Assembly (NCBI GenBank): GCA_002104945.1
Contig: MCFH01000024.1
Span: forward strand, 687,209 to 751,208
DNA: 64,000 bases
Direction of reading: 5' to 3'
Source of the DNA: Piromyces finnis
Taxonomy: Eukaryota; Neocallimastigomycota; Neocallimastigomycetes; Neocallimastigales; Neocallimastigaceae
Under the pieces are notes generated by a model. The model was not told where the DNA came from, did not search any database, and saw only the letters and a list, made by a program, of their open reading frames with translations. Positions 40,401-52,839 of this stretch are shown here, one piece after another (the first letter of the stretch is position 1; each line of letters opens with the position of its first letter). A program made the position numbers and the translations under genes.

Positions 40401-40556
40401 TTAAACATGAAAGATGATAATAAATCTAATAACAAATTAAATATATGTGACTTTAATTCAAAAAGTATTATTGAATTATCAGCAATAAATAATGATGTTG
40501 CTAAATGTTTGTGTAAAATTGCTGATAATGAAAAATGCAAAGATGTTGATATATAA
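31451..40556 (+). CDS. Diaphanous/FMNL-type formin with giant internal repeat exon
   Basis: I read 15 exons whose lengths sum to 7,551 nt (2,516 residues). Exons end or start at 31867/31960, 32058/32202, 32413/32546, 32600/32721, 32996/33134, 33250/33360, 33604/33705, 33943/34052, 37576/37698, 38180/38279, 38457/38555, 38779/38866, 39082/39181 and 39878/39993. The start MGNNES fits an N-myristoylation signal. GBD/FH3 armadillo-like helices follow ([44 protein letters not shown]). Exon 8 ends in a coiled coil and exon 9 is the repeat region. FH1 (37750-37950) is a short run of polyproline blocks. FH2 (37980-39880) has LKSFNWTKLD, ITFLNSRRSQNIDIAL and IGNYLNTGQRGGAYGFKL. A DAD (DQIIDNIIDSIRSGSAFAPSKKK) is near 40112-40190. 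It nucleates and elongates actin filaments and is autoinhibited by the GBD/FH3-DAD contact. Compared with its paralogue it also has an acidic/basic insert inside FH2. Confidence 0.85.
34200..37560 (+). repeat. About 24 divergent ~40-residue helix-wing units encoded in formin exon 9
   Basis: Within exon 9 (34052-37576) the protein repeats a pattern: two hydrophobic helix turns (I-x2-I-I-x2-L-x4-N-I-I), then an acidic Asn/Asp turn, then Y-x-I and a polar linker. Examples start near 34470, 34831, 34951, 35140 (TILDLLMKKEIIYMKNDIYK), 35239, 35478 (AIVNLLTNKHLIYIKNNEY), 35584, 35707, 35818, 36043, 36289, 36404 (SLIDFLIDNNLLTYDNEG), 36634, 36820, 37123, 37228 and 37468. Spacing is about 100-130 nt. 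Copies are so divergent that the DNA shows no repeat, so this is an old protein-level expansion. The pattern resembles the recognition helix plus wing of winged-helix folds, but no family is recognised. Confidence 0.7.
37770..37945 (+). repeat. FH1 polyproline repeat of first formin
   Basis: A unit of about 70 bp encoding polyproline followed by GGV and an IPMIGG or IPMTGG spacer is duplicated nearly exactly (first copy from about 37780, second from about 37850). It forms the profilin-actin binding FH1 region. Confidence 0.9.
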
Positions 40557-42120
40557 AAAATTTAAAAAAAATATAACATTAATTTTTTTTAATTATTATC
40601 ATGCTTATCATGTTTTCATCATTAAAATTATATTTATTAAAAAAAAACAAATAAGTATGTAATATATATAACATTTATAATAAATATCTTTGAAATTTTA
40701 ATAAAAACTGCTATTGTATAATTAAATTGTATTTTATATTTTATTCTTCCTCTTAAAAAGATTTAATTTACTTAATTTGAATATTAAATAATGCGGTTCA
40801 AAACGATTGAACATAATATTTAGTTAATATATTGAAAATATTAAGATTTTTGTTTTAAGAAAAATGATTAATAAGAAAATTTTATAAATCTCCGAAACTG
40901 TAAAAAAAATTGAAATAATCATTTCTTTTCTTAAAATTTTAAAATTAAAATAATGTACAATAAAATTATCAATTTAAAAAAAAATTAAATATAAATTTTC
41001 AGAAAATAAATATATCCTATTAATCTAATTTATGAAATAAATATATTTAAATGTAATGTGTTCTTTTAATTTTCTTCTGTTGTTTTAGTATAATTTTTTA
41101 TTATACATAAATTCTAAATAAATTTAAAAAGTAATATAATAATATTACATTTTTTTTTTTTTGTTTTTTTGTTTTTTGATTTTTTTTTTTTTTTTATTCA
41201 TTTGTTTTTAAAAAATCTAAAATATTTACTAAATTAAAAAAATTATTAAACCTAAGTATAAATGATATTTACTTTAAACCAACATTTTCTAATGTAAATA
41301 ATGAATTTAAAATAGATAAAATTGAAATTTTATTATATAGTTAAATTTTAAATTAATAAAGTTTTGATAATTTCGACTTTCTTATTTAATTAAATTATGT
41401 TGTTTTGAAAAATATATATATATATAACCTATTATATTATTATTTTTTACTATTAAATTTTCTTGGAATAAATTAATAAATATTTTTTTTTAAAAAAAGG
41501 GAAATAAAAGTTATACTAATATACCCTTTATATATACATATATAAAAACTTTGTAATATAAACAAAATACTAATATAATATTTATTATTTAAAGGTAAAT
41601 TTTTTAGAAGACATATTCATGTATATATATATAATTTATTGTAGTACATCAAATAAAACATCTATGATAATAGTATTCAATACAACCTGAATATAAAATA
41701 TATATTTTTAAAATATATTTATAATTTCAAAATGATATTTTATAATATGAAAATCATTTAAAATGGGTTAGTAATACAGAAAAAAAAAAAGCTATATATG
41801 TATATATGTATATATATTTACAACCCTATAATATTAAAATAACAGAATAAATATAAAATTTAAAAATGTTTTGATGATACTTTCAGAGATATATTATAAT
41901 AAATAGTATCACGGTTTTTAACATACTACTTGTCTTTATTAAAAAATAACATATACTAATGGAATTAAAAATTTTATATAATCATAAAAAATTTTTAAAC
42001 TATATACTAATAATACAAATTTATTAAAAGTCAAAGATAATAAACAGTTTGAATATAAGAAACACAAAGTATTAAAAAAATACAAGTACATAGGGTTTTA
42101 TTTTATAGTTACTCCTCAAT
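40557..42120. other. AT-rich spacer between the two formin genes
   Basis: About 1.6 kb of stop-filled AT-rich sequence with poly-T tracts near 41150-41200. It separates two genes on the same strand and should carry the promoter of the second. No coding patch is seen. Confidence 0.5.
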
Positions 42121-44536
42121 ATGGGTAATGATAATTCAAAAACCTCAACTGAAGATGTTAGCCCAAAATCTAATATACATGGATCACATACTAATGTGAA
42201 TTCAGGACATGGCCATAATGGTCATAAGAGAAAGAAGGATATTAAAGTAATTAATACGGAGGAAATTAGTCCAAATAGCCTAAAAATGGAAAATAAACCT
42301 ATGCCGCCAATAGATGAACTGGTACAAATGTTTGAATTATTAATGGTAATTTTACAGAAATTAAAATTAATATGTACATATACAATTTCTAAATAATATA
42401 TATAAATAATTTTGTAATATTATATAGGATGAAATCAATATTCCAAGTAGTAAAAAAGAAGATTTAAGAAATAGAACAAATGAACAGAAATGGATGATGA
42501 TTCAATCACATATTAGTGATAGAGGAGTAATATATTAATAATACATATATATAATATTATATATTAAGAAAATATATAAATATTTAAATACTTTATAATA
42601 ATATAATATTAAATATATTATTATTTTATAATTCGAATATGATTATATACAAAATTCATTTTATAATGTTATGTATACTCAAATAAAATATACCAAAAAA
42701 AAAATAATATATATATATATAAAATTATATTATTAAAATTCGAAAACAAAAGGGAGGTGATCAAAAAGATGTTGTAGAATGTACAAAAATTATTGAAGAA
42801 ATTAAAACAGCACCAAGTGTTCAAAATTTAAAAAATTTAGCCATTTTATTACGATCTCAACCTATCAGTTGGGTTGCAGCATTTGTTGAAGGAGATGGTT
42901 TAGCTGTATTATTACAAAATCTAAGAGATATTAGAGAAGTGGAATATGAGTAAAATATTAATAGGATTAGTTATAATATTATTATTTATAAATATATATT
43001 AAAAAATAATAACAAAATATATATTTATAAATTATTATAATTATTTGTTAAAATAAAAAATAAAGAAAGAATACTGAATTAGAAGAGCTATACATTAAAT
43101 GTTTGAAATCTTTCATGAACAATAAAGTAATAAATAAAAAGATTTCAAATTTGAAATAATTATTTAATTAACAACCAATATTATATATTACATATATATA
43201 AATAGATTGGTTTAACTGCTATTATAGAAACTCCAGAATCTTTGCTTACCATTACTATGTCATTGCTCTCACCTTCATCGAGAACACAAGCACTTGTATT
43301 AGATATTCTTAGTGCTGTCTGCCTTATTGCCCATGATAGTACTTTAAAAGCAATTACTGATTTTTCAGAACAAGTTAGGGAATTTCATAGATTTGAAACC
43401 GTTGTTCATTGCTTAGAAAAAACACTTCACCATAAAGATGAAAGAAGTGAAATTGCTGCTGCTAAAGATTTACAAGTAAAATATATGTTTTTTATTAAAT
43501 AATTTAAAATTATATTATATTATTCATAATTTTCTTATATCGCAAATTATATTTTATAATAAACTAATATGTATATTGGAATATAATATTAAAAAGCTGG
43601 CTTGTCTTTCTTTTATTAATTCAATTATTTGTGGTGTAAGTAATAATGATATTGAATTCAGAATGCATATTCGTTATGAATTTCTAACTTTGGGGATTGA
43701 AAATGTTTTTGACGTAAGTATCATAATAAAAATATAAATAATAATTATCATTCAAATAATTTTTAATTTATACTATAATATTTACATTTACATATATTTA
43801 TTGTTATAAATACCATTATAATTAAATATATTTATAATAATTTACAGGCTATTTCTGAAACTAGTGAAAACAAATTGGTTCATACTCAAATAGATGTTTT
43901 TAGAGATGTTATGGAAAGAGATGATGAACAATTATATAATAAATATGAACTTAAAATAAAGAACATGGATTTAGATAATCCATCTGAAGTATATAAAATT
44001 TTAGAAAAAACTTTAAGGAATACGAACTGTTGGGCTTATGTAATTGACGTTTTCAAACATTATTTATTAATTCCTTCAAATACAATGTTAAGGTATTGTT
44101 TAATTTATAAGAGCATAAAATTAAATATTTTATAAATTTTTAAATATAATTAAATATAATTTTATATTTATTTAAAATAAATTATCATTTGTATACTGCG
44201 TGATTATAATTTTTAATCAATATAAGAGCAAAATATTGGCAGATTATTTCTAAATTACTAACACAATTAGTATTACAAAAAGAAAATGAAGATCCTGATC
44301 CAAGTCAAGCTCTTATTCATATAAATTATAAAACAATTATTAATGATCTGGAAGATGACAATAAAGCGAATATTTTAGATCTTAAAGAAGAGCTAAAAAA
44401 AGCAAGAGAAGCAAATAAAAAAAGAGAAAAGGACTATGAAAATCAAATTGAAGAATTAAATAAAAATATGAGTATGTAAAATTCATTTCATTTAATTTTC
44501 ATTTTCATTTTATATATTATCCATTTATAAAATAAT

Positions 44537-44567
<31 letters not shown>

Positions 44568-47500
44568 TATTTATGAAAATTCTTCATTAAGAAACAACAA
44601 CTGAGGAATTAGATGAGTACAAAAAATTAACAGGAGATAAAAAAGAATTGATTTCAATATTAAAAGAGCAAAATAATAAATATGAAAAATTATTAAAAGA
44701 AAAATTTACAAATGCAGAAGAAGCTGAAAAAATTATTGAAAAAATAAAAACTGAATTCAAGGGACCATTAACAATTGGTGTATCATTAAAAGATATGAAG
44801 CCAAATGAGTCTAGCACAACACCTGTTGCTCCTACAAAAATTGGTGCTTCAGCTCCTCCTCCTCCACCACCACCTCCAGTTGAAGGAGGTGTTACCCCAC
44901 CACCACCACCACCTCCTCCTCCAGTTGAAGGAAGTATTACTACTTCTATACCTCCTCCTCCACCAAATCCAATGGGTTGCACTACTAATGTCCCACCACC
45001 ACCACCAATGCCAGGTATGGGTGGTGCTCCACCACCTCCTCCACCAATGCCAGGTATGAGCGGTGTTCCTCCTCCTCCACCAATGCCAGGTATGAGCGGT
45101 GTTCCTCCTCCTCCACCAATGCCAGGTATGAGCGGTGTTCCTCCTCCTCCACCAATGCCAGGTATGAGCGGTGTACCTCCTCCTCCACCAATGCCAGGTA
45201 TGAGCGGTGTACCTCCTCCTCCACCAATGCCAGGTATGGGTGGTGCTCCTCCTCCTCCTCCAATGCCAGGTATGGGTGGTGCTCCTCCTCCTCCTCCAAT
45301 GCCAGGTATGGGTGGTGCTCCTCCTCCTCCTCCAATGCCAGGAATGGGTGGTGCTCCTCCTCCTCCTCCAATGCCAGGAATGGGCGGTCCTCCTCCTCCT
45401 CCAATGCCAGGTATGGGTGGTCCTCCTCCTCCTCCAGGATTTGCCCCTCCTCCTCCAATTCCAGGTATGGGATATGCAGCTTATCCTGGAATGATGATGA
45501 ATAACGGTATTTAACATGTTTAAATTATCAATTAACAAGATTTTCATATAATATTAGTTTTTTATAATTTTAATTAATAATATTTATATTTAAAAAATTA
45601 ATAATAATAAAAAGGTTTACCTCAAAAAGTTTCAAGAAGAACTCCTGGTGTTAATTTAAGAGCATTGAATTGGGTAAAATTGGATAATGCTATGATCAGT
45701 AAAACAATTTGGAAAGATCTTGACGAAAAAGATATTGATAAAAACTTTGATAATACATGGAAATTAGAATTCGAAACAATTTTTGCTTCAAAGACTGTTG
45801 GAGGTACTAAAACTGCAAAAGATCAAACTGTACAAGCACGTAAGAATACAAAAAAAAATTATTTAGTTTATATTAATTAAAGCTTTTAACGAATAAACAT
45901 TATTATTTTTTTCTATTTTTCTATCTTCATTTAGCTAAAAAAGTTGAAATTACTTTCTTGGATGGAAAACGTTCACAAAATTGTAGTATGTATTTATTCC
46001 TCTTTTTTCTCTCACTTTCTCTTTAAATATATATATATATTTAGGATATTATTTATAACTTCTTAAAAATTAATAACTAATATGAATTATCTATTAAAAA
46101 ATAAGATATTATGTTAAAGCATATTAAGCTAAATCCTATTGAGAAAATTGTCCAAATTATTTATGAATGTGATGAAACCATTCTTACTAAAGATTTGATC
46201 TTAGAATTACAAAAATTCATTCCAAGCAATGATGAGGTATATTAATATCAATTATTTAAGTAAATATATATTTAATGATTTTTATTAATTTATTTTTTTT
46301 ATTTCTTATGATATGTGCCATACTAAAATTTAAGGTTAATATGATTAAAGAAAATATTGCAAATAAAGCACAAATGGCAACGGCTGAAAGATATTTAACA
46401 GAATGTTCAACAATCAGTTTTTATGAAGATAGATTAAAAGCTTTATATACAAAATATTTCTTTGATGAATTGTACGATGATGCAAGTTCAATGGTTACAT
46501 CATTAAAGGGTGCAACTAACGATATAAAGAATAGTAAAAAAGTCAAGGAATTATTAAATGTATAAATCTTTCAAACTTTTATCAAAATATATCAATCTCA
46601 AGAAGATTAATCAAATACTAATAAATATTTAATATTATTATTTATTATTGTTGTTATTTATCTTAAAAAAATTTAAAGATTATTTTATTATTAGGTAATC
46701 ATTTAAATACTGGAAGAAGAGGAAATGCCTACGGTTTCAAATTAGAAAGTATATTAAAATTAATTGATACTAAATCTAATATGGATGGTAGAAAGTATAC
46801 ATTACTTCACTATTTATGTGATCTGGTTCAAAATAAGTTCCCTGAGTTATTAAATTTACATGAAGAATTAACTAACATTGAAGAAGGATCAAAAAGTAAA
46901 AATAAATATATTAATAGTATTATTATATTCATAATCACTTATATATTACATTTATTTTTAATAATTGATATTATATAAAAGTTACTATTCCTGATATTAG
47001 ACAAGTACTAACTTCTATAAGAGTTGGTTTAAAGGATGTTGAAACAGCATTAAATAAGATTGAAAAGGCTAAAGAATTAAAAAAAGAAGAACCTCCATTC
47101 CCTGATAAATTCCCTGATATGATGCAAGATTTCTATAAAGAAGCAAAAGAACATTATGACAAATTAAATAAACAATTAGATGATGTTGAAGAAAACTATA
47201 AAGATTTATGTAATAAGTTCGGTGAAGATCCAAGTAAAATGTCTCCAGAAGAATTTTTCGGTATATTTAAAAACTTCTGGAACCAATTTCAAGTAAATAT
47301 ATTAATGACAATGAGATTTTATAATTTATTTTCAATTATAAAGTATATTTTTCTAATAAAATAAAAATTATTATTAATGAAATAAATAGCAAGCGAAAAA
47401 AGAAAATGAAGTATATGATGCCAAGAAAAAAGAGGAGGAAAAGCAAGCCAAGAAAAAAGAAGAGCAAAAGCAAGCTAAGAATAAGCGTAATAAGGCAGTA

Positions 47501-47773
47501 CAAGATACTAAAGGATTTACTGATGAAATTAGTGATGAAAAAGAACATTCACCAACTGGAAATAAGGTTGAAGAAAAAGCTCTTGATGATATTATTAACT
47601 CCATTCGTACTGGTAGTGCTTTTAATTCAAGCCCAAAAAAGAAACCTGGTGCATCTTCTCGTGTAGGAGATAAAAAAGACCCAACAAGAATGAGCGCTAA
47701 AAAATTACAAAGTGTGGATGCCCCAAAAGATCAAACCAATAACGTAGCTAAATCAGTAAATTTTCAAGCTTAA
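42121..47773 (+). CDS. Diaphanous/FMNL-type formin, normal-sized paralogue
   Basis: I read 16 exons summing to 3,918 nt (1,305 residues), running from MGNDNSKTS (N-myristoylation-like, residues 1-7) to a TAA at 47771. Exon boundaries are 42345/42428, 42526/42753, 42949/43066, 43126/43206, 43475/43597, 43713/43848, 44092/44227, 44471/44592, 45506/45615, 45839/45935, 45985/46106, 46236/46335, 46559/46679, 46895/46982 and 47292/47390. GBD/FH3 (residues about 80-430) includes [19 protein letters not shown] and [16 protein letters not shown] coiled coil is followed by a very long FH1 (44850-45450) and FH2 (45650-47290; [39 protein letters not shown]). A Lys/Glu/Gln-rich helix and a DAD ([20 protein letters not shown], near 47586-47645) follow. 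Most FH3 introns occupy the same places as in the upstream formin, so the two arose by tandem duplication. It nucleates actin at membranes under Rho-type control, by family knowledge. Confidence 0.92.
44860..45450 (+). repeat. FH1 polyproline array with 12 MPGM spacers
   Basis: After two longer blocks (nine prolines each, spaced by VEGGV and VEGS), a 36-bp unit encoding PPPPPMPGM plus SGV, GGA or GGP repeats twelve times, followed by one IPGM variant. Adjacent SGV copies (45060-45220) and GGA copies (45225-45370) are nearly identical in DNA, which indicates recent unit duplication or conversion. Each proline block is a potential profilin-actin docking site. Confidence 0.95.
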
Positions 47774-49309
47774 TGCATCATATAAAGATTTTAGTTTTAA
47801 GATTTTTTTATATTCATTATAAAAATTTTGTAATGTTAAAATAATTGATCTATAGTCAATTTAAATTATAATTACATTCATATATAATAATTCATTCAAA
47901 CTTTTAAATTTCAATTCATTAATTCCACAAATATTACTAAATATTACATAATATGTAATATAATATAAAATACTGTATAATGATGCATCAATAATTTTGT
48001 TTTTAAAGACTTAATAGATTTACATAAAAATTAATTTAAATATCTTTAAAATATATATATATATGATTTAAACAGAAATATGATATTTTTATGACACCAA
48101 TTCCATAATAAATTTTATTATCTAATTATTTAATAGAAATAGATATATTGTAAACAAAAGAAAAAATATATATATTTTAATACTCATATACAAAATTAAG
48201 TTTATTTTATCTTAATAGTTTTAATAAATAAAATTTATTATATTATTTCTTAACCCTTTCGAGGTTCCATTAAAATTGAAATATTTTAAAGTATAAAAGT
48301 ATTAAGAACTCATATTTTATTTTATTTTATATTTATATCTTCATTATTTTTATTTATTATTTATTATATAAATACGTATTATCACCTAATTTAATGTAAA
48401 ATTATAAATTAAATAAATATACACTAATAAAAAAAATTGATAGACTAATAATAATGAACTATTCAAAATCAAGCAATCTATTATAATCACTACTAGCCCA
48501 TTCTCTAAATTTTTTCTTATTACATTTTAAATTTAGTACTTCAATTATGTATTTCCTGAAACATAGATAGTTGAAATTCTAAAAAAAAAGAAAATAGTAT
48601 TTAATCTTCCGAACTACACTTTCCGTCAATAGACGTGCTAACTCTAAAGTTCATGGCATGAAAATTTTATATCATTAATGATACTATTTTAGCATTTTAG
48701 AATTAGAGAGATATACCATCAATAATATTAACTTCCCACAAACTAAATGACCCGCAAACTTGTCACCTTCGATAGCATATTATTATTATAAAAATCTTCA
48801 ATATAAAATTTTCTAGAATGAGTATTAAATATAAATGAAGTTTCTTTTGGTATTAATAAATATACAATTATTATCGATTAACCCATTAACTTTTAATAAA
48901 ACTCCATGATAAATAAATTCAAAGTTATTAAAATATAATATAGTATCAAAATATGAAATTATACAAATCACTTTTAAAATAAATACAACGTTTTTTTTAA
49001 TTACTAGAAGAGGTATATTTAGAATCCTTAATATTTAAAAATTAATATTAAAAAAATTATTAATCAGAAGATTCCAAATTAGCCTAAATTATTAAAAATA
49101 CTAATAAAAATTGAAATATATAATATTTCATTTATCATAATCCTAAAATACACAATCTATAATGTAATAATATTTAATATAAAAATAAAAATAAATAATT
49201 TATAAAAGTTTATTAAACTATATAAAATAAATTTACTAATTCGATATATAATAAAATATATATATATAATATAAATAATATATTATACATATTTTTTTTT
49301 CTTTACTAC
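47774..49309. other. AT-rich convergent spacer with a coding-like patch
   Basis: It lies between the 3' ends of the second formin and the unknown minus-strand gene. It is mostly stop-filled, except for the fragment at 48459-48870 described separately. Confidence 0.45.
48459..48870 (-). pseudogene. Possible decayed coding fragment
   Basis: A stretch richer in G+C than its flanks. On the minus strand one frame gives EGDKFAGHLVCGKLILLM (about 48768-48715), another gives TLELARLLTESVVRKIKYYF (near 48640-48580), and the end reads LNLKCNKKKFREWASSDYNR before a TAG at 48459. Stops and frame changes separate the pieces. I do not recognise the family; the pieces look like constrained protein sequence rather than chance frames. 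It may be a relic gene or transposon cargo. Confidence 0.3.
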
Positions 49310-51377
49310 TTAAAAGTCAACATCCATTGAATCTGTACCAAAACTAAATATTTGATTTTCATTAATTTCATTATATAGATTTGTAGTTGTTGTAGTTACT
49401 GTTGGGATAGTATTATTATCATAATTTTCAGTGCGTGGAAAATCTTTTTTATAATCAAATAAATCTGTATAGGAAGTTTTATTTAATTCAATTTTCATAT
49501 TATTAGGTTTATAATTTTTTATAGTATTTTGTAATTCTGTGTTATTTCGAGATATTACATTCATTAATGCTGATGAAGTAATTGGGGAAGGTGATGTAGA
49601 AAAGGATGAAGATGATGAAATATTACCTCCATACAAATGAGAAATTTCTTGAAAATATGGTATATCAATTTCTTTACGATTAATTGAGGATAAAGTTAAC
49701 AAATTATTATCAGTATTCATTAATAAAGGTGATGGAGATATTGGAGATATTGGAGATATAACACTTGTATTCATGCATGAATTTGAATTGTTGTTTTGAT
49801 TTATGGGTATCGAATTTGACGAATTATAAGGATTATTTAATTTATCAGGGGATTTATTTAATGAAAGAAGTGGTAATTTATTTGTAATTATTGCAGAAGT
49901 TGGAGTGGATGAATTAGATACATTATTTATATCACTGAATGAATCTTGATTTGAAATATTATTATTTATCTTTATCATTAAATCATTTGAAGGAATATTA
50001 TTTTTATATGATTTATCATCATTTATTCCTGATAATTCCTGTAATGTCTGTTTCCAGGAAACTGGCTTAAATAACACTACTTCACCTCTAACTGGTTCAT
50101 ATTTATCCTGTTTTGAAATTGGGGAATAATCGGAATATTCAAATGTATTGCCATCATTATTTAATATAGGAGATCGATATGGACTAAAAATAGATTTCTT
50201 TTCATCAATTTCTTTAGCAAATGTTGAATAAGGTGGATCTGAAGAATTTATACCTAAATTCCAGTGGATATTTCTATTTCTAACTGAAGTAGGTAAATTA
50301 ATAATTAATTTTGAATTCATTAATTTTTCAGTTGAATATATATCTTTAATTTTTATAGCAAAATTAAAAAAAAAAAAAAATAACGATAAATGAATAAATA
50401 AAGATTTTGATATTATTCAATTATAATTATAATTAATATTATTGGTATGGTTGTTATTATATTGAATTATTTATATTTTCATCATTATTAAGTTACTAAC
50501 ATATTAAAAATACTAAAAAAATAATTTTGAAAATTAAAACTAAAAAGTATTTACCATTTATTTCTTTAAGGTTACTTTCTTCTTCTTGTGTTAATTTACT
50601 TTTAGATTGTTTGATTTCAGATATTGGTGATGATGAAGGTATAATGTTATTAGTGTTGACTGATTCATTAAAGTTCAATGAAGATAATAATGATAATGAT
50701 GAAATGTCAGAAGGTGAATTATAATCTTCTTTAATGGAAGATAAATTACTATCAATTTTGCTTCTATTAATAGATGATATTGACGAAAGGGAGGAAAATG
50801 AACCATCATCAGATTTTAAGAGCGATGAAGGTAATATAGGTGTAGATGAACGAACTGGAAGGTTTACATGTCGTTTTGGATTCGGTGTTGAAATTGCTAT
50901 AGGTGTTGAAATAAATACGGGAGACGTTGACGATGAATCATCCTGTGACGAAATAGTGTCTATATTAGTATTAACTTTTATTGATTTGTGTGAAGGCATA
51001 AAAAAAGAATCATTATCATCATCAAATTCATATGAATTATTTAAATCTAATTCCTGAGAACCATTAAGATATGAAGAAAAAGTATTATTTTTTACTTCAT
51101 TACTATTAACAATATTCTGTGAAGAAATGGTATTTTTATTGTTTTTATTTGTATAGGATATTTGTAAATTATCATTAGATCTTTTTAAATCTGAAGTACT
51201 TAAATTATAAAAAAGTCTCCTTCTTTTAAAATGTTTATCTCTTTTATTTTGTTGATTAGGGATATACTCTTCATCACTTAGTTTGCCATCCTCATTAAAA
51301 GTAAGTTCATTTTCTATTTCATCATCATCTAAATAATGAATTAAATTTCTTCGAGTTTTTGTAGTATTTTCCGTCAT
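49310..51377 (-). CDS. Unknown disordered protein with CDK-type Ser/Thr-Pro sites
   Basis: There are two exons, 51377-50555 and 50343-49310, with clean GT-AG sites in phase 1, giving 618 residues. The N-terminus (TKTRRNLIHYLDDDEIENEL, then KHFKRRRLFYNLS) is charged and includes a basic cluster resembling a nuclear localisation signal. The rest is Ser/Asn-rich and probably disordered, with many Ser-Pro and Thr-Pro sites, for example STPNPKRH (a full CDK consensus), SSTPILP, SPYRSPIL and repeated SPISPISPSP. The second exon holds less simple stretches (RNIHWNLGINSSDPPYSTF, VSWKQTLQELSGIND) and ends in an acidic-aromatic tail (FSFGTDSMDVDF). I do not recognise a domain. A cell-cycle or transcriptional regulator is a guess from composition only. 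Confidence 0.75.
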
Positions 51378-52839
51378 ATATAAATAAATAAAGTATATAC
51401 TGTACGTAAAGCTATTGATTATATCTCAATTATTATAAAATATTTAAAATTTATAAATTAAGAAATATTTGAATATTACTATCTATTAAAAAATTAAAAA
51501 AAAATAAAAAATAAAAAAAATATATACTGTGAATAATCATTATTTTAATTTTTACTATTTAATTTATGGATTTTAAATTCATCTTCAAAAAAAAAAGTAT
51601 TAAAAGGAATATTGAATACTACTTTCATTTTTTTAATTTAATTTTACTATTAACATTACATTACTATTTACTTTAATTAAACTTCGTTTGGAGTTTAAAT
51701 GTTATTTATTATTCTAAACTATTAAAGCTTCCAATATGTATATTTTAACAAGCTCCATATTATACAAAATATTTATGTAATTAAGTTTTTTTTTTTTTTA
51801 CTTTATTAAAAAAAAAATTCTAACATAAATTAATTTTTAAATTAATATAACAAAAGTTATTACCTTTTTAATAACACAAAGAAAAATAAATAAATTTATT
51901 AGATTGAAATTGATTCAAGTATATAAAAAATAAAGTAGGTATTGAAATTCATCTCATAAAATGTATAATGTATTTAATTGGAGGGAAAAGAAAAAATATA
52001 TATATATTTTATAGCATTTTTCCTTAAATATAATTTATATTGTACTTATATTGTAATACAATATAGAATAATGAATTTGTTTATTGTTAAAAGTTTATTT
52101 TTTTTTTTTTTTTTTTTGTTTAACAGTTATAAATTAAAGGACAAAACCACAAAGTTAAATTAATTCTTCTCAATATTAAATTTTTTTTATTCTAATTTAA
52201 ATTTTCCTTTATGTTGTTTACTTCGTTTTGCAGTTTATGTATTAATATTATTAAAGGAAAAGAGGAAAAGAAGAAGAAAAACAAAAAACTAATTTATATA
52301 GTGTAATCTACAGCAATACTATATTACTTTATAAAAAGTTTTATTATATATAAAGTTTATAAAATTCATAAATTAAATAAAATTTGTTTTATGATTTGAA
52401 ATTTATTATTATAATTTAATTTTAATCATTAATCATATTTATATTAATTTATTATAATTAATCATATTGTTAAAATTTTTAGGTTTTAGTATTTATTTAT
52501 TATGGTAATTTATTATATTTCATTACTTTATTAACAATTTATACTAAAATTTATGGCTTATGCTAAATTACATGCATTATTATTACATTACATTATGTTA
52601 AATATATTTTACTAATTAATAAAGTTTATGATTTTCTAACATTCACTTTATTTGAAATTTAATAATGTTTAGAAGCTTTGTTTTAAAATATTATTAAAGT
52701 AAAATAAAATAATATGAAATATATATAATATATGTTTTTTTTTCTTTGTTTTTTTTGTTTTTTTTTGTTCTTTTTACGTTTTTCATTAAAGTCTAAATTT
52801 TCTAAATTTTATTCAAATTGTTAACAATTAATATATTCC
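51378..52839. other. AT-rich intergenic region
   Basis: Upstream of the unknown gene on the minus strand, and presumably its promoter. It has poly-A/T tracts and no supported gene. The short plus-strand frame at 51978-52163 has no coding character. Confidence 0.45.

Noticed and set aside
44849-45547. Long minus-strand open frames rich in Trp/Arg/His or Glu over the formin FH1 region
   Set aside because: They are antisense shadows of the 36-bp FH1 repeat; a 3n-length repeat keeps all frames open. No splice or start context supports them.
50527-51057. Plus-strand acidic frames of 65 and 107 codons
   Set aside because: Antisense shadows of the two-exon Ser/Asn-rich gene on the minus strand; the splice sites and longer frame favour the minus strand.
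51978-52163. 61-codon plus-strand frame
   Set aside because: Phe/Lys/Tyr/Ile-rich composition is that of AT-rich noncoding DNA, it contains a long T run, and no homology is visible.
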